From an uncultured delta proteobacterium (GTDB lineage Bacteria; Myxococcota_A; Polyangia; Polyangiales; Ga0077539), in NCBI GenBank assembly GCA_903845045.1, contig CAIMWA010000092.1, positions 1 through 33,483 of the forward strand: a stretch of DNA of 33,483 nucleotides. The letters run 5' to 3'. Positions 15,951 through 23,311 of this stretch are shown here, piece after piece. A model generated the notes under the pieces. The model did not search any database. It was not told where the DNA came from and was given only the letters and a program-made list of their open reading frames with translations. Positions within the stretch are counted from its first letter, which is position 1, and each line of letters begins with the position of its first letter. A program made the translations under genes and the position numbers.

Positions 15951-17448
15951 TGCGTCCTCCGGAGTTCCGTGTGCGCGACCCCTCGCTGCGCGCCGCGTCG
16001 GTGCGCGCGCCGGGGCAACGGAACTCGATGTCGAGCGTGTATTTCTGTCGATTGTCCCCGGGGTTCACGGTCACGCGACCGGGGCGCACCTCCGGGAAGC
16101 ACGGGTAGTTTCCGAGCGACGCCACCACCCGATCGCGGTCCGCGAGGGTGTCGACGATGCCCTGGATCTGCACGTGCTCGCCGCGCACGTCGAGCTGGTC
16201 GACGTCGTGGCGGATGCTGGTGTTGATGCGCGACGAGAGCGTGCCCACCACGTCGTACGCGTCGGCGCCCGGCATGGGGTCGACGTCGTCGCCGCGCCCC
16301 TCGCCGCGGGCCAGGGTCATCGCGCGGTCCGCGTCGCCGATGGGCTCGCCGAACACCTCGCGGGTCACCGTGCGCAGCGTCTCCTGCAGACGCGCGCGCT
16401 CGGTCACCAGGCCCTCGTAGCGCGCCCACATCGCGAGTCCCCAGAACGCGAGCATCGCCATCGCCGCCGCCGCGAGGTACGGCGCGCGCTCGCGAAGCAC
16501 CTGCGCGCCGCCCGCCACCGCGAGCGGACCCTTTCGAAGGTCGACGCGCCGCGCGCGACCGAGGCCTCGCGCCGCCAGCGCCACGGCGATGGGCGCCTCC
16601 CAGAACGCGAGGTCGCCCGCCGACGGACCGAGCTGGATCGCCCCGCTCGGCAGCGCCACCACGCGCTCCGATGGAAGCCCCGTCGCCTCGACCACCGCCG
16701 CCGACATCGGCGACGCCTCGAGGCCGCAGAGGTACGCGTGCTCGATGGCCCCGCCGCCCGTCGCCGACCAGGCCGCCACGCTCTGCCGCAGGCCCCGCGT
16801 GCGCGACGCGTCCGTCGCGAGCGCCGTTACCGTGCGCGCGAACACCGGCACGCCGGACCGCAGCACCACCATCTCCGCGCGCGACTCCTGCGCGTACACC
16901 ACGAGCACCGGCCCCGGCACGGCCAGCTCGGGGATCTCCGCTGCGAGCTCGCCGAGCACCAGCGGCGCCACGCCGATCTCCCGCGGCTCCAGGCCGCCGA
17001 GGGTCATGCCCGCGAGGCACGCGCGAACGCGGTCGCGCAGCGCCGCCACCGCGAGCAACGACACGGGATCGCCGTTCGCCGTCACCTGCGCGTCGATCAC
17101 CGCGTCGTCGATGTCGAAGGGCACGGCGCCCTCGAGCTCCGCGACGAGCGCCTTCTCGCCGCGACGCCACACCGCGCGCGGCAGCGAGATCGCCCGGATC
17201 GACGCCTCGTGCCCGGGCAGCGCGGCGTAGATGCCGTCGAGCTCCGCCGGGCGACCCGCCTGTCCCGCGCTGGCCAGCACCGTCTGCACGATGCTCGCGA
17301 GCTCCCGCGTGGCCTCGACGAGCCCGTCGGGACCCGGCGGGCGGTACACGGTGAACACGCCCTCGAGGAGCAGCGTCTTGTACGCGGTCTTCAACACCGC
17401 GCCCTTGAGCTGCGCCTCGGTCACTTCGATTCCCAGGTAGCGCGCCAT
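15934..17448 (-). CDS. gspL: Type II secretion system protein GspL (PilM-like cytoplasmic domain)
   Basis: 504 residues. GspL links the ATPase GspE to the inner-membrane platform. Residues 1-300 form an actin/PilM-like cytoplasmic domain ('ARYLGIEVTEAQLKGAVLKT', 'FDIDDAVIDAQV', 'VLVVYAQESRAEMVVLRSG', 'AYLCGLEASPM'). One membrane helix lies near residues 322-345 ('YLAAAAMAMLAFWGLAMWA'). A coiled-coil and a ferredoxin-like periplasmic domain follow ('INTSIRHDVDQLDVRGEHVQ'). The tail 'RSGGGT' is low-complexity. The ATG at 17448 is preceded by a 9-base gap from gspK. The PilM-like half is longer than in enterobacterial GspL but is common in myxobacterial systems. Confidence 0.9.
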   Translation of the reverse strand: MARYLGIEVTEAQLKGAVLKTAYKTLLLEGVFTVYRPPGPDGLVEATRELASIVQTVLASAGQAGRPAELDGIYAALPGHEASIRAISLPRAVWRRGEKALVAELEGAVPFDIDDAVIDAQVTANGDPVSLLAVAALRDRVRACLAGMTLGGLEPREIGVAPLVLGELAAEIPELAVPGPVLVVYAQESRAEMVVLRSGVPVFARTVTALATDASRTRGLRQSVAAWSATGGGAIEHAYLCGLEASPMSAAVVEATGLPSERVVALPSGAIQLGPSAGDLAFWEAPIAVALAARGLGRARRVDLRKGPLAVAGGAQVLRERAPYLAAAAMAMLAFWGLAMWARYEGLVTERARLQETLRTVTREVFGEPIGDADRAMTLARGEGRGDDVDPMPGADAYDVVGTLSSRINTSIRHDVDQLDVRGEHVQIQGIVDTLADRDRVVASLGNYPCFPEVRPGRVTVNPGDNRQKYTLDIEFRCPGARTDAARSEGSRTRNSGGRSGGGT

Positions 17449-17457
17449 CGAGGTCCT

Positions 17458-18885
17458 TCAGTCCTCCCGCCAGTAGATCATGCTGCCGCCGGGCGTGGTC
17501 GAAACACCGAGCCCGTTCGACGTACCGCCCGCCATGTTCATGCCCGCCGCGCGCATGAACGCCGCCGGCGCCTCGGGCTGCGGACGCATGTCGAGCACGG
17601 CCTGCACGCGCACGTGCGCGGCCCCGACCTCGGCCTCGGCGTAGATCGAGAACACCTTGCTCTCGACGGTGATCGAGCGCTCGAGCCCCGCCGCGTCGCG
17701 CACCGTGAACGGCCGCATGCCGAGCTGCGTGAGCATCGGTCCCATGGGCGGCCGGCCCTGCACCGTCGCGATGAAGTTCTGCGTCGAGGTGAAGAGCGGA
17801 ATCCCCATGGAGAGCGTCATCGCCTGCACCATCGTGATCGTCGTGATGAACGTCGACGCCTGCGACGCGTCCGAGCACTGCGGTGCGTCCGGGGAGTACG
17901 CGCACACCAGCGCGAGGAGCGTCTGGCCGTTGGCGGTGTTCACGTTGACGGCGCCTTGGCCCCACACCGTCAGCGTGCGGCGTCGGGGGTTCCCCGGGTC
18001 CGGGTCGACCACGGCATGCCAGAGGTCGTCGTCGCCGAAGCCGCGGAGCATGCGAAGCTCTTCGAGGCTGTCGAGGGGTGCGTTGCGGCGGCGGCCGGGC
18101 GGGCGCAGGCGCACGAAGAAGCTGTCCTCCGGCGCGGTGCTCGCCGCCGTCGCGGTGGTCGCGAGGAGGCTCTGCGCGTCGAAGGCGACCTCGTCGAAGT
18201 CGATGTAGTCGATGACACCGGCGAGGAGCGTCGGGCGGTCCGTGAACTGCCCGTCGGGGTCGCGCTGCTCGAAGAACCCGTTGAGCGCCGGGTTCACGAT
18301 GAGCCCCTGGAGCTGCCGCGCGAGGAGGATCTGCGCCACCGACGAGCGGATCGCGCTGTTGACGTTGATGCGCGAGTCCTCGTCGACGATGACCACCGGG
18401 GCGAGGCCCGTGAGGCCGCCGAGGTTCTTCGCCGCGCCGAAGTCCACCCGGGCCAGCTCGCCCATCGCCGACGCGCCGTCGCGCGAGCGAAACGGACCGA
18501 TGATGAGGTCCGCCTGCTCCCAGATGGGGATCTGCGGCGGCGCCTGGAACCCGCGACCCATGAGCGCCATGAGCGGCGTGAGCACCGGCGCGATGGCGCG
18601 ACGGATCGCCGGCTCGGCGTGCAGCACCACCGCCGCGAGGCCGACGGCGCTGCGGGCCTGCGCCTCGGCGATGAGCTGGTCCCGCGCGACGGCCGCGGAG
18701 AGCGAGTAGACCTCGACCTCGTCGCGGGTCTGCTCGGCCATCACGAACATGAGCGACATCGCCGCGAGCACCATGATCAGCGCCACGCCGGCCTGCTGCC
18801 GCGAGCCGGCCGCGCCGAGACGACGGCGCACGGGGCGGCGTCGCTTCGACGGAAGAGGCTTCGGGGTGGCGTCGGGGGTGCTCAC
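17458..18885 (-). CDS. gspK: Type II secretion minor pseudopilin GspK
   Basis: 475 residues, longer than the usual 300-350. GspK caps the pseudopilus tip with GspI and GspJ. The basic leader ends in a prepilin-type site, 'QQAG-VALIMVLAAMSLMFVM' (Gly33, Val34). Position +5 is Met instead of the Glu found in other pseudopilins, which is the hallmark of GspK. The mature part has 'GEL.RVDFGAAKNL', 'VVIVDEDSRINVNSA', 'DYIDFDEVAFD', 'LDSLEELRMLRGFGDDDLW' and 'GAVNVNTANGQTLLALVC', all standard GspK signatures including the 'INVN' and 'VNVNTA' repeats. The last 60 residues, Gly/Met-rich ('AAGMNMAGGTSNGLG'), are not typical. It follows gspJ after 6 bases. Confidence 0.93.
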   Translation of the reverse strand: MSTPDATPKPLPSKRRRPVRRRLGAAGSRQQAGVALIMVLAAMSLMFVMAEQTRDEVEVYSLSAAVARDQLIAEAQARSAVGLAAVVLHAEPAIRRAIAPVLTPLMALMGRGFQAPPQIPIWEQADLIIGPFRSRDGASAMGELARVDFGAAKNLGGLTGLAPVVIVDEDSRINVNSAIRSSVAQILLARQLQGLIVNPALNGFFEQRDPDGQFTDRPTLLAGVIDYIDFDEVAFDAQSLLATTATAASTAPEDSFFVRLRPPGRRRNAPLDSLEELRMLRGFGDDDLWHAVVDPDPGNPRRRTLTVWGQGAVNVNTANGQTLLALVCAYSPDAPQCSDASQASTFITTITMVQAMTLSMGIPLFTSTQNFIATVQGRPPMGPMLTQLGMRPFTVRDAAGLERSITVESKVFSIYAEAEVGAAHVRVQAVLDMRPQPEAPAAFMRAAGMNMAGGTSNGLGVSTTPGGSMIYWRED

Positions 18886-18891
18886 GCGAGG

Positions 18892-19590
18892 TCAGTAGAT
18901 CGGCAGGCCGAAGGTCAAGATGCGGGCCACCATGATCGGGGTCTCGGTGCGGTACACGCGCTCCGTGCGGTTCTCGCCCTCCTCGATGGCGATGAGGACA
19001 CGGACGCGGGTGGGAAGGCGGCCGGGCTGTCCCGTGGCCTGCGTCGTGTCCCACATGTCGACCCACTGGTCGATCTGCTTGTCGAAGTACTTCAGCTCGA
19101 AGCGCCGCACGTTCGGGATCATCACGTCGAGCACGCCGCCGTGCTGCGGGTCCGTGTCGATGCGCGCCTGCTCGCGGCGCATGAGGTCCATGCCCGTCTG
19201 GCCCGATCCGCGACGCTCGGAGAGGTGGTAGCCGACCTCGCACGCGTCGCCCTCGTGGCTGCCGCGTCGAAGGCGCCGGTGCGTGAACGTGGCCATGTCG
19301 AGCTGCGCTCCGCCCATGCCGCTGCGTCCGATGAACTGCGTCGTCGCCGCGAGCAGCGTCTGCGTCTGGTTCACGTGCAGCGAGATGTAGGCCGCGCGCA
19401 GGTCGCGGGTGATGCGGGCCATCGCCGTGCGGGCGAGGTAGTCGTTCTCCTGCTTGTACCCGATGCGCGCGCGCAGCTTCGACGTCTGGTCGAAGGACGC
19501 CCAGATCATCGTCGAGACCATGATCAGGATCGCCGAGGCCACCAGGACCTCGAGCATCGTCATGCCTCGCTGCGCGCGACGACGGTTCAC
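18892..19590 (-). CDS. gspJ: Type II secretion minor pseudopilin GspJ
   Basis: 232 residues from a GTG at 19590 that overlaps the gspI stop (GTGA). The frame is open far upstream, but only this start places the prepilin site near the N-terminus: 'VNRRRAQRG-MTMLEVLVAS', with cleavage after Gly9, Met10 first and Glu14 at +5. After the hydrophobic helix come 'RTAMARITRDLRAAYIS', 'TTQFIGRSG', 'LDMATFTHRR' and 'DVMIPNVRRFELKYFD', matching GspJ. GspJ joins GspI and GspK in the tip complex in the periplasm. Prepilin peptidase GspO, not in this window, would process it. Confidence 0.93.
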   Translation of the reverse strand: MNRRRAQRGMTMLEVLVASAILIMVSTMIWASFDQTSKLRARIGYKQENDYLARTAMARITRDLRAAYISLHVNQTQTLLAATTQFIGRSGMGGAQLDMATFTHRRLRRGSHEGDACEVGYHLSERRGSGQTGMDLMRREQARIDTDPQHGGVLDVMIPNVRRFELKYFDKQIDQWVDMWDTTQATGQPGRLPTRVRVLIAIEEGENRTERVYRTETPIMVARILTFGLPIY

Positions 19591-20423
19591 GGGCGCGTCC
19601 CTCCGAGGAACGGCGGTGCGCCGAGCGCCGGAGCCGGTGGCGCGGCGCTGCCCGCGGTGCCCGATCCCGGCGTCCCCGGAGCCCCGGGAGCGCCCGGCGT
19701 GAGCGCGTTGAGCTGCTCCGCCGTGGGAAGCGTCTGCCCCGGCGCCGTCACGTACTCCACCACCTGGAACGACTGCGCGCGGGTCCCTTCGTTCCATCGG
19801 ACGGTCATCGTGAGCCGGCGGATGGCGCCCTCGAGCAACGGCTTCACCGTCGGGTACACCGTGGTCAGCATCGTGCCGGCCATGTCCCGCGGCGAGGGCG
19901 CTCCGGCGCCGGCGAGGCTCGATGGAGACCCGCTCGACGAGCCTGGAGCGCCGCCGCCCATCATGCTCATGGCTCCCGCGAGCGCACCCATCGGCGTGCC
20001 GCCGTCGCCGGCCCCGGGCACGATCCCCGTCGCACCGCCGAAGGAGCTCCCGGCTGCGGCGCTGGCTGCGCGCCCGAGCACCTGGTTCCCAGCCGCCGTC
20101 TCGACCATCGCTGGGGACGGCAGCTCGACGCGCTCGACGATCACGTCGCACGTCACCCCGTCGGTGCAGCACGCGACGTCGCCCTGCGCGGGCGGATCGT
20201 CGAGGTTCTTGTCCATCAGCGGGAGCTGGTTGCGCCCGAGCCACACCTCGGACTCGATGAGCCGGCAGCGCGCCATCATCGTCGCTTGCGTGAGGGCCCG
20301 CGCGTGCGACGTGGCCCGCGCCGCGATGATGTTCGAGCTGAACACCACCGTCATCGACATGGCGAGGATCGCGATGGCGAACATCACCTCGATGAGCGTG
20401 AATCCTGGCGCCGCGCGCCTCAT
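19587..20423 (-). CDS. gspI: Type II secretion minor pseudopilin GspI, enlarged
   Basis: 278 residues, about twice the usual GspI length. The start ATG overlaps the gspH stop (ATGA, 20420-20423). The prepilin site is 'MRRAAPG-FTLIEVMFAIAI' (Gly7, Phe8, Glu12). The conserved C-terminal core 'EGAIRRLTMTVRWNEGTRAQ' is at residues 198-217. Between them an extra segment of about 70 residues (112-183) is Gly/Ala/Ser/Met-rich and looks disordered. A tail from residue 240 is collagen-like ('PGAPGAPGTPGSG'). Three cysteines lie close together ('ACCTDGVTC', residues 84-92). GspI is the adaptor of the pseudopilus tip; the additions would project from it. It is clearly an intact gene: flanking overlaps are in register. 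Confidence 0.92.
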   Translation of the reverse strand: MRRAAPGFTLIEVMFAIAILAMSMTVVFSSNIIAARATSHARALTQATMMARCRLIESEVWLGRNQLPLMDKNLDDPPAQGDVACCTDGVTCDVIVERVELPSPAMVETAAGNQVLGRAASAAAGSSFGGATGIVPGAGDGGTPMGALAGAMSMMGGGAPGSSSGSPSSLAGAGAPSPRDMAGTMLTTVYPTVKPLLEGAIRRLTMTVRWNEGTRAQSFQVVEYVTAPGQTLPTAEQLNALTPGAPGAPGTPGSGTAGSAAPPAPALGAPPFLGGTRP

Positions 20424-21157
20424 GGCTCGGGCTCCCGCAGCACCTGCTCGCGCAGGTCGACGTCGCGCTCGTCGCTCACGTTCTCGTCGGGCATCGGCAG
20501 CTCGACGGCGTGGTCGATGACCTCGGCCCGCCCCGTCGCGCCGTGCAGCACCACCGAGAACATCTCGTCGCCGGCGCCGCGGAGATGCACCACCGCGGGC
20601 TCGGCGCAGCCGCCGGTGAAGAAGTAGATGTAGCCGTTGCCGTGGTCCTTCGGCGCGCTGTCGTGGAGGGTGTAGAGCCGCGTGAGCGTCACGCCCTCGA
20701 GATCGCGCACGCGATAGCGACGGCCTTCGGGGCGCGCGAACTCGGCGCGCGGCGCGCGGGGACGCATGGCGCTCATGGCCTCGGCCTCGCGGCGCGCGAT
20801 GGCCTCGACCTCCTCGGCGTCGACGGCGGCCCCGCCCGCGCGCAGCGGGTCGTGCGGGTCGAGCACGTGCGCGTCCTCGGTGTCCTCGAGCCAGACGCGG
20901 TTGTCGCCGAGGGTGAACACCAGGCGCGTCGCGCGGCCCGTCGTGAGGGCGTGCACGTAGGCGAAGCGCATCGCCGACGCCACGATGGCCGCCCCGGAGC
21001 GCACCCGGCCGCGACGCGTGGCGCTGAAGCCCACGAGCGCGCTCGACCCAAGCAGCCCGGCGATGAGCACCACCATCATGATCTCGATGAGGGTGAAGCC
21101 CGCCGTCCGCGCGGCGCGGCGCGTCTCGGTCGCAGGGACGGGGGCTCGGGCGCGCAA
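20420..21157 (-). CDS. gspH: Type II secretion minor pseudopilin GspH
   Basis: 245 residues from a TTG at 21157, 5 bases after the gspG stop. The prepilin site is 'RTAG-FTLIEIMMVVLIAGL' (Gly20, Phe21, Glu25). Then come 'RSGAAIVASAMRFAYVHALT', 'RLVFTLGDNRVWLED' and a C-terminal beta part 'GYIYFFTGGCAEPAVVHLRG', typical of GspH. A charged segment of about 50 residues (roughly 95-145, 'AEEVEAIARREAEAMSAM') is inserted in the globular domain. GspH bridges the GspIJK tip and the GspG shaft. The protein would act in the periplasm after GspO processing. Confidence 0.92.
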   Translation of the reverse strand: MRARAPVPATETRRAARTAGFTLIEIMMVVLIAGLLGSSALVGFSATRRGRVRSGAAIVASAMRFAYVHALTTGRATRLVFTLGDNRVWLEDTEDAHVLDPHDPLRAGGAAVDAEEVEAIARREAEAMSAMRPRAPRAEFARPEGRRYRVRDLEGVTLTRLYTLHDSAPKDHGNGYIYFFTGGCAEPAVVHLRGAGDEMFSVVLHGATGRAEVIDHAVELPMPDENVSDERDVDLREQVLREPEP

Positions 21158-21162
21158 CGGTC

Positions 21163-21585
21163 TCAGTTCCGACGGCGCGGAACGTCGTCGTCGTTGCCGT
21201 CGATGCCGTCGGGACCCGTGGAGTGCACCGCGACGTCGCCGCCCTCGCAGGAGATCTGGTAGTCGTTGTCCCAGGGGTCCTTGGTGCGCTGACGGCGGTT
21301 CAAGATGCCGTCCGAGACGAGGCGCTCCACCGTCGGGCAGCCGCTCGGATGGTCCTGCCGCCAGAGCTCGATGGCGTGCTCGAGGGTGCGCACCTCCTGG
21401 CCCGCCGTGTCGACGCGCGCGCGCTTCGCCTGGTCGAACACGGCGATGCCGACGGCGCTCGCGATGAGCCCCATGATCACGACGACGATCATGATCTCGA
21501 CGAGCGTCATGCCGGCCTGCGCGCGGCGCGCGGTGCGTGCGAGGGCGCGGCGCAGCGCGCGGTGCTTGGTGCGTTCAACCTTCAT
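21163..21585 (-). CDS. gspG: Type II secretion major pseudopilin GspG
   Basis: 140 residues. The frame continues upstream but the ATG at 21585 has a strong AGAGGAG ribosome site 8 bases before it. A long basic leader of 25 residues ends at 'AQAG-MTLVEIMIVVVIMGLI' (cleavage after Gly25, Glu30 at +5). The mature chain carries 'QEVRTLEHAIELWRQDHPSG', 'TKDPWDNDYQISCEGG' and the calcium-binding end 'STGPDGIDGNDDDVP', all conserved in major pseudopilins. GspG polymerises to form the pseudopilus that pushes cargo through the secretin. A strong ribosome site fits the need for more copies of this subunit than of its neighbours. Confidence 0.96.
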   Translation of the reverse strand: MKVERTKHRALRRALARTARRAQAGMTLVEIMIVVVIMGLIASAVGIAVFDQAKRARVDTAGQEVRTLEHAIELWRQDHPSGCPTVERLVSDGILNRRQRTKDPWDNDYQISCEGGDVAVHSTGPDGIDGNDDDVPRRRN

Positions 21586-21593
21586 GACGTCGA

Positions 21594-21600
21594 CTCCTCT
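21594..21600 (-). promoter_or_regulatory. Strong ribosome binding site of gspG
   Basis: AGAGGAG on the minus strand ends 8 bases before the gspG ATG at 21585, in the 29-base gap after the GspG-like gene. It fixes the gspG start and is among the best Shine-Dalgarno matches I see in the operon, as expected for the major pseudopilin. Confidence 0.8.
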
Positions 21601-21614
21601 GCTGCCTTGGTCCA

Positions 21615-22043
21615 TCACTCCACCCGATCGGTGCCGAAGGACCCGTCCGGGCCCCCGGAGACAACGTCCGCGGAGGCTGGGAACTTCCCCCCGGGACACG
21701 TGTACGAAAACGGACGCCCCCACCCGTCGACGCGGGCCTCCGCGAGGTAGCGCTCGGCGCCCCGCGATCCCTCGGGCGGGCGCACGAGCTCCGCGATGCC
21801 GCCAGGACAGCGGCCGTGGTCCGCGCGAAAGGCCTCCGTCGCGCGCTGCACCGAGACGATGGCCGCCCGCGTCGCGTGCACCCGCCGACGGTGGTCGTTC
21901 ACCTCGACGGCGCCGGTGAGCACGACGAGCGCCACCGCGGCCCCGGCGAAGTCCCGCGCGTGCCGCATGGAGAGCCACGCGCCCCAGCGCCGTCGGCGGT
22001 CCCACGGCAGCTCGATGGTGCGCTCCTCGCGCCGGCGGCTCAT
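21615..22043 (-). CDS. GspG-like protein without prepilin cleavage site
   Basis: 142 residues. The ATG at 22043 overlaps the gspF stop (ATGA, 22040-22043). The N-terminus is cytoplasmic and basic ('RTIELPWDRRRRWGAWLSMR'), followed by a single membrane helix ('FAGAAVALVVLTGAVEV', about residues 32-48). There is no Gly-Phe-Thr-Leu-x-Glu site, so prepilin peptidase should not process it. The periplasmic part nevertheless follows the GspG plan: a helix ('ATRAAIVSVQRATEAFRADH'), 'GRCPGGIAELV', then 'VDGWGRPFSYTCPGG' and the calcium-loop-like end 'VSGGPDGSFGTD'. It would stay anchored in the inner membrane. Family expectation suggests an assembly or regulatory role at the pseudopilus base, but none is established. 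It is fully embedded in the operon. Confidence 0.85.
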   Translation of the reverse strand: MSRRREERTIELPWDRRRRWGAWLSMRHARDFAGAAVALVVLTGAVEVNDHRRRVHATRAAIVSVQRATEAFRADHGRCPGGIAELVRPPEGSRGAERYLAEARVDGWGRPFSYTCPGGKFPASADVVSGGPDGSFGTDRVE

Positions 22044-23305
22044 TGCGCGAACTCGTTGAGCTGCAGCAACGGCATCAGGATCGCGAAGGCGATGCCGCCC
22101 GACGTCGACCCCATCACCACGATCATGATCGGCTCGAGGAGCGACGTGAGCACGGAGACGCGCGCGTCGATGGCGTTGTCGTAGGAGCTCGCCACGGCCT
22201 CGAGCATCGACTCGAGCTCCCCGCTGCGCTCGCCGATGGAGATCATCTGCGTGACGATGGGAGGAAAGCGCCCCGAGCGCTTCAAGGGCTCGGCGATGCT
22301 CTCGCCCTCCTTGATGGACCCCGCGGCCTCGGTGATGACCGCCTCGAGCACGCGGTTCTCCATCACGTTCTTCACGATGTCCATCGCCTTGAGCAGCGGC
22401 ACTCCAGACGCGAGCAGCGTCGACAGCGTGCGAGCGAAGCGCGAGATCGACACCATCCGCGTGAGCTCGCCGAACACCGGCACCGCGAGGCGGAACGCGT
22501 CCCAGCGGAACGCGCCCTCGGGCGACTGCTGCCACCGGCGGAACAGGTACGCCGCGAAGCCCGCGAGGATCAGCAGCCCCCACCAGAACCGCGCGACGAC
22601 GTTCGACACGCCGATGAGCAGCGCGGTGTACCAGGGCAGCGCCTGACGGAAGTCGTCGAAGATGGCGCTGACCTTCGGCACCACCACCACCATCATCAGC
22701 CCGACGATGCCGACGCCCATGAGCGCCATGAAGGCCGGGTAGGCGAGCGCGCCGACGATCTTTCCGCGGAGCTTGACCTGCCCCTCCATGAAGTCCGCGA
22801 GGCGCACGAGCACCGCCTCGAGCGTGCCCGAGGCCTCGCCCGCCGCGACCATGGAGACGTAGAGCCCCGGGAAGATCTGCGGGTGCTGCCCGAGCGCCGT
22901 CGCGAAGCTCGTGCCCTCGTTCACGCGGTCGCGAACGATCTTGTACGCGTCGCGCAGGTCCTCGTGATCGAGCTGCTCGATGAGCGCCGTCAGCGCCTCG
23001 ACGAGAGGAATGCCCGCCTTCACCAGCGTCGCGAGCTGCCGCGTCGAGAGCGCGACCGCCGCACCCGGGTTCGACGCCAGGCGCTTCACGGCACGCAGCG
23101 CAGCCACGAGCCCCGGAGCGGTCGCCGCGAGCCCTCCGCCCGCCACTGCCTTCGCCGCGGCCCCCTCGGCGAGCGGCGTCGCGTCGTCGAGGAAGATGCC
23201 CTGCCGGCGCAGCGCCTGGCGCACGCCCTTCACGTAGTCCGCGTCGACGGTGCCGCGCACGGTCTTTCCGCGCGCGTCGATGCCGGTGTACGCGAAGTGC
23301 GCCAT
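22040..23305 (-). CDS. gspF: Type II secretion inner-membrane platform protein GspF
   Basis: 421 residues, normal length. GspF is the polytopic core of the platform that couples GspE to pseudopilus growth. The start 'MAHFAYTGIDARGKTVRGTV' is typical. Two T2SSF domains are present: first around 'STRQLATLVKAGIPLVEAL' and 'ALGQHPQIFPGLYVSMVAAG', then 'ISRFARTLSTLLASGVPLLK' and 'GRFPPIVTQMISIGERSGE'. Membrane helices lie near 'FMALMGVGIVGLMMVVVVP', 'FWWGLLILAGFAAYLF' and the C-terminal 'PIMIVVMGSTSGGIAFAILM'. The gene follows gspE after 6 bases. Confidence 0.97.
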   Translation of the reverse strand: MAHFAYTGIDARGKTVRGTVDADYVKGVRQALRRQGIFLDDATPLAEGAAAKAVAGGGLAATAPGLVAALRAVKRLASNPGAAVALSTRQLATLVKAGIPLVEALTALIEQLDHEDLRDAYKIVRDRVNEGTSFATALGQHPQIFPGLYVSMVAAGEASGTLEAVLVRLADFMEGQVKLRGKIVGALAYPAFMALMGVGIVGLMMVVVVPKVSAIFDDFRQALPWYTALLIGVSNVVARFWWGLLILAGFAAYLFRRWQQSPEGAFRWDAFRLAVPVFGELTRMVSISRFARTLSTLLASGVPLLKAMDIVKNVMENRVLEAVITEAAGSIKEGESIAEPLKRSGRFPPIVTQMISIGERSGELESMLEAVASSYDNAIDARVSVLTSLLEPIMIVVMGSTSGGIAFAILMPLLQLNEFAQ

Positions 23306-23311
23306 CGCGGC

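Noticed and set aside
15730..20520. A plus-strand open frame of about 1,600 codons opposite the secretion operon
   Set aside because: It is antisense to gspM-gspI, extremely rich in Arg, His and Ala, without domains. Long antisense frames are expected in DNA this GC-rich.
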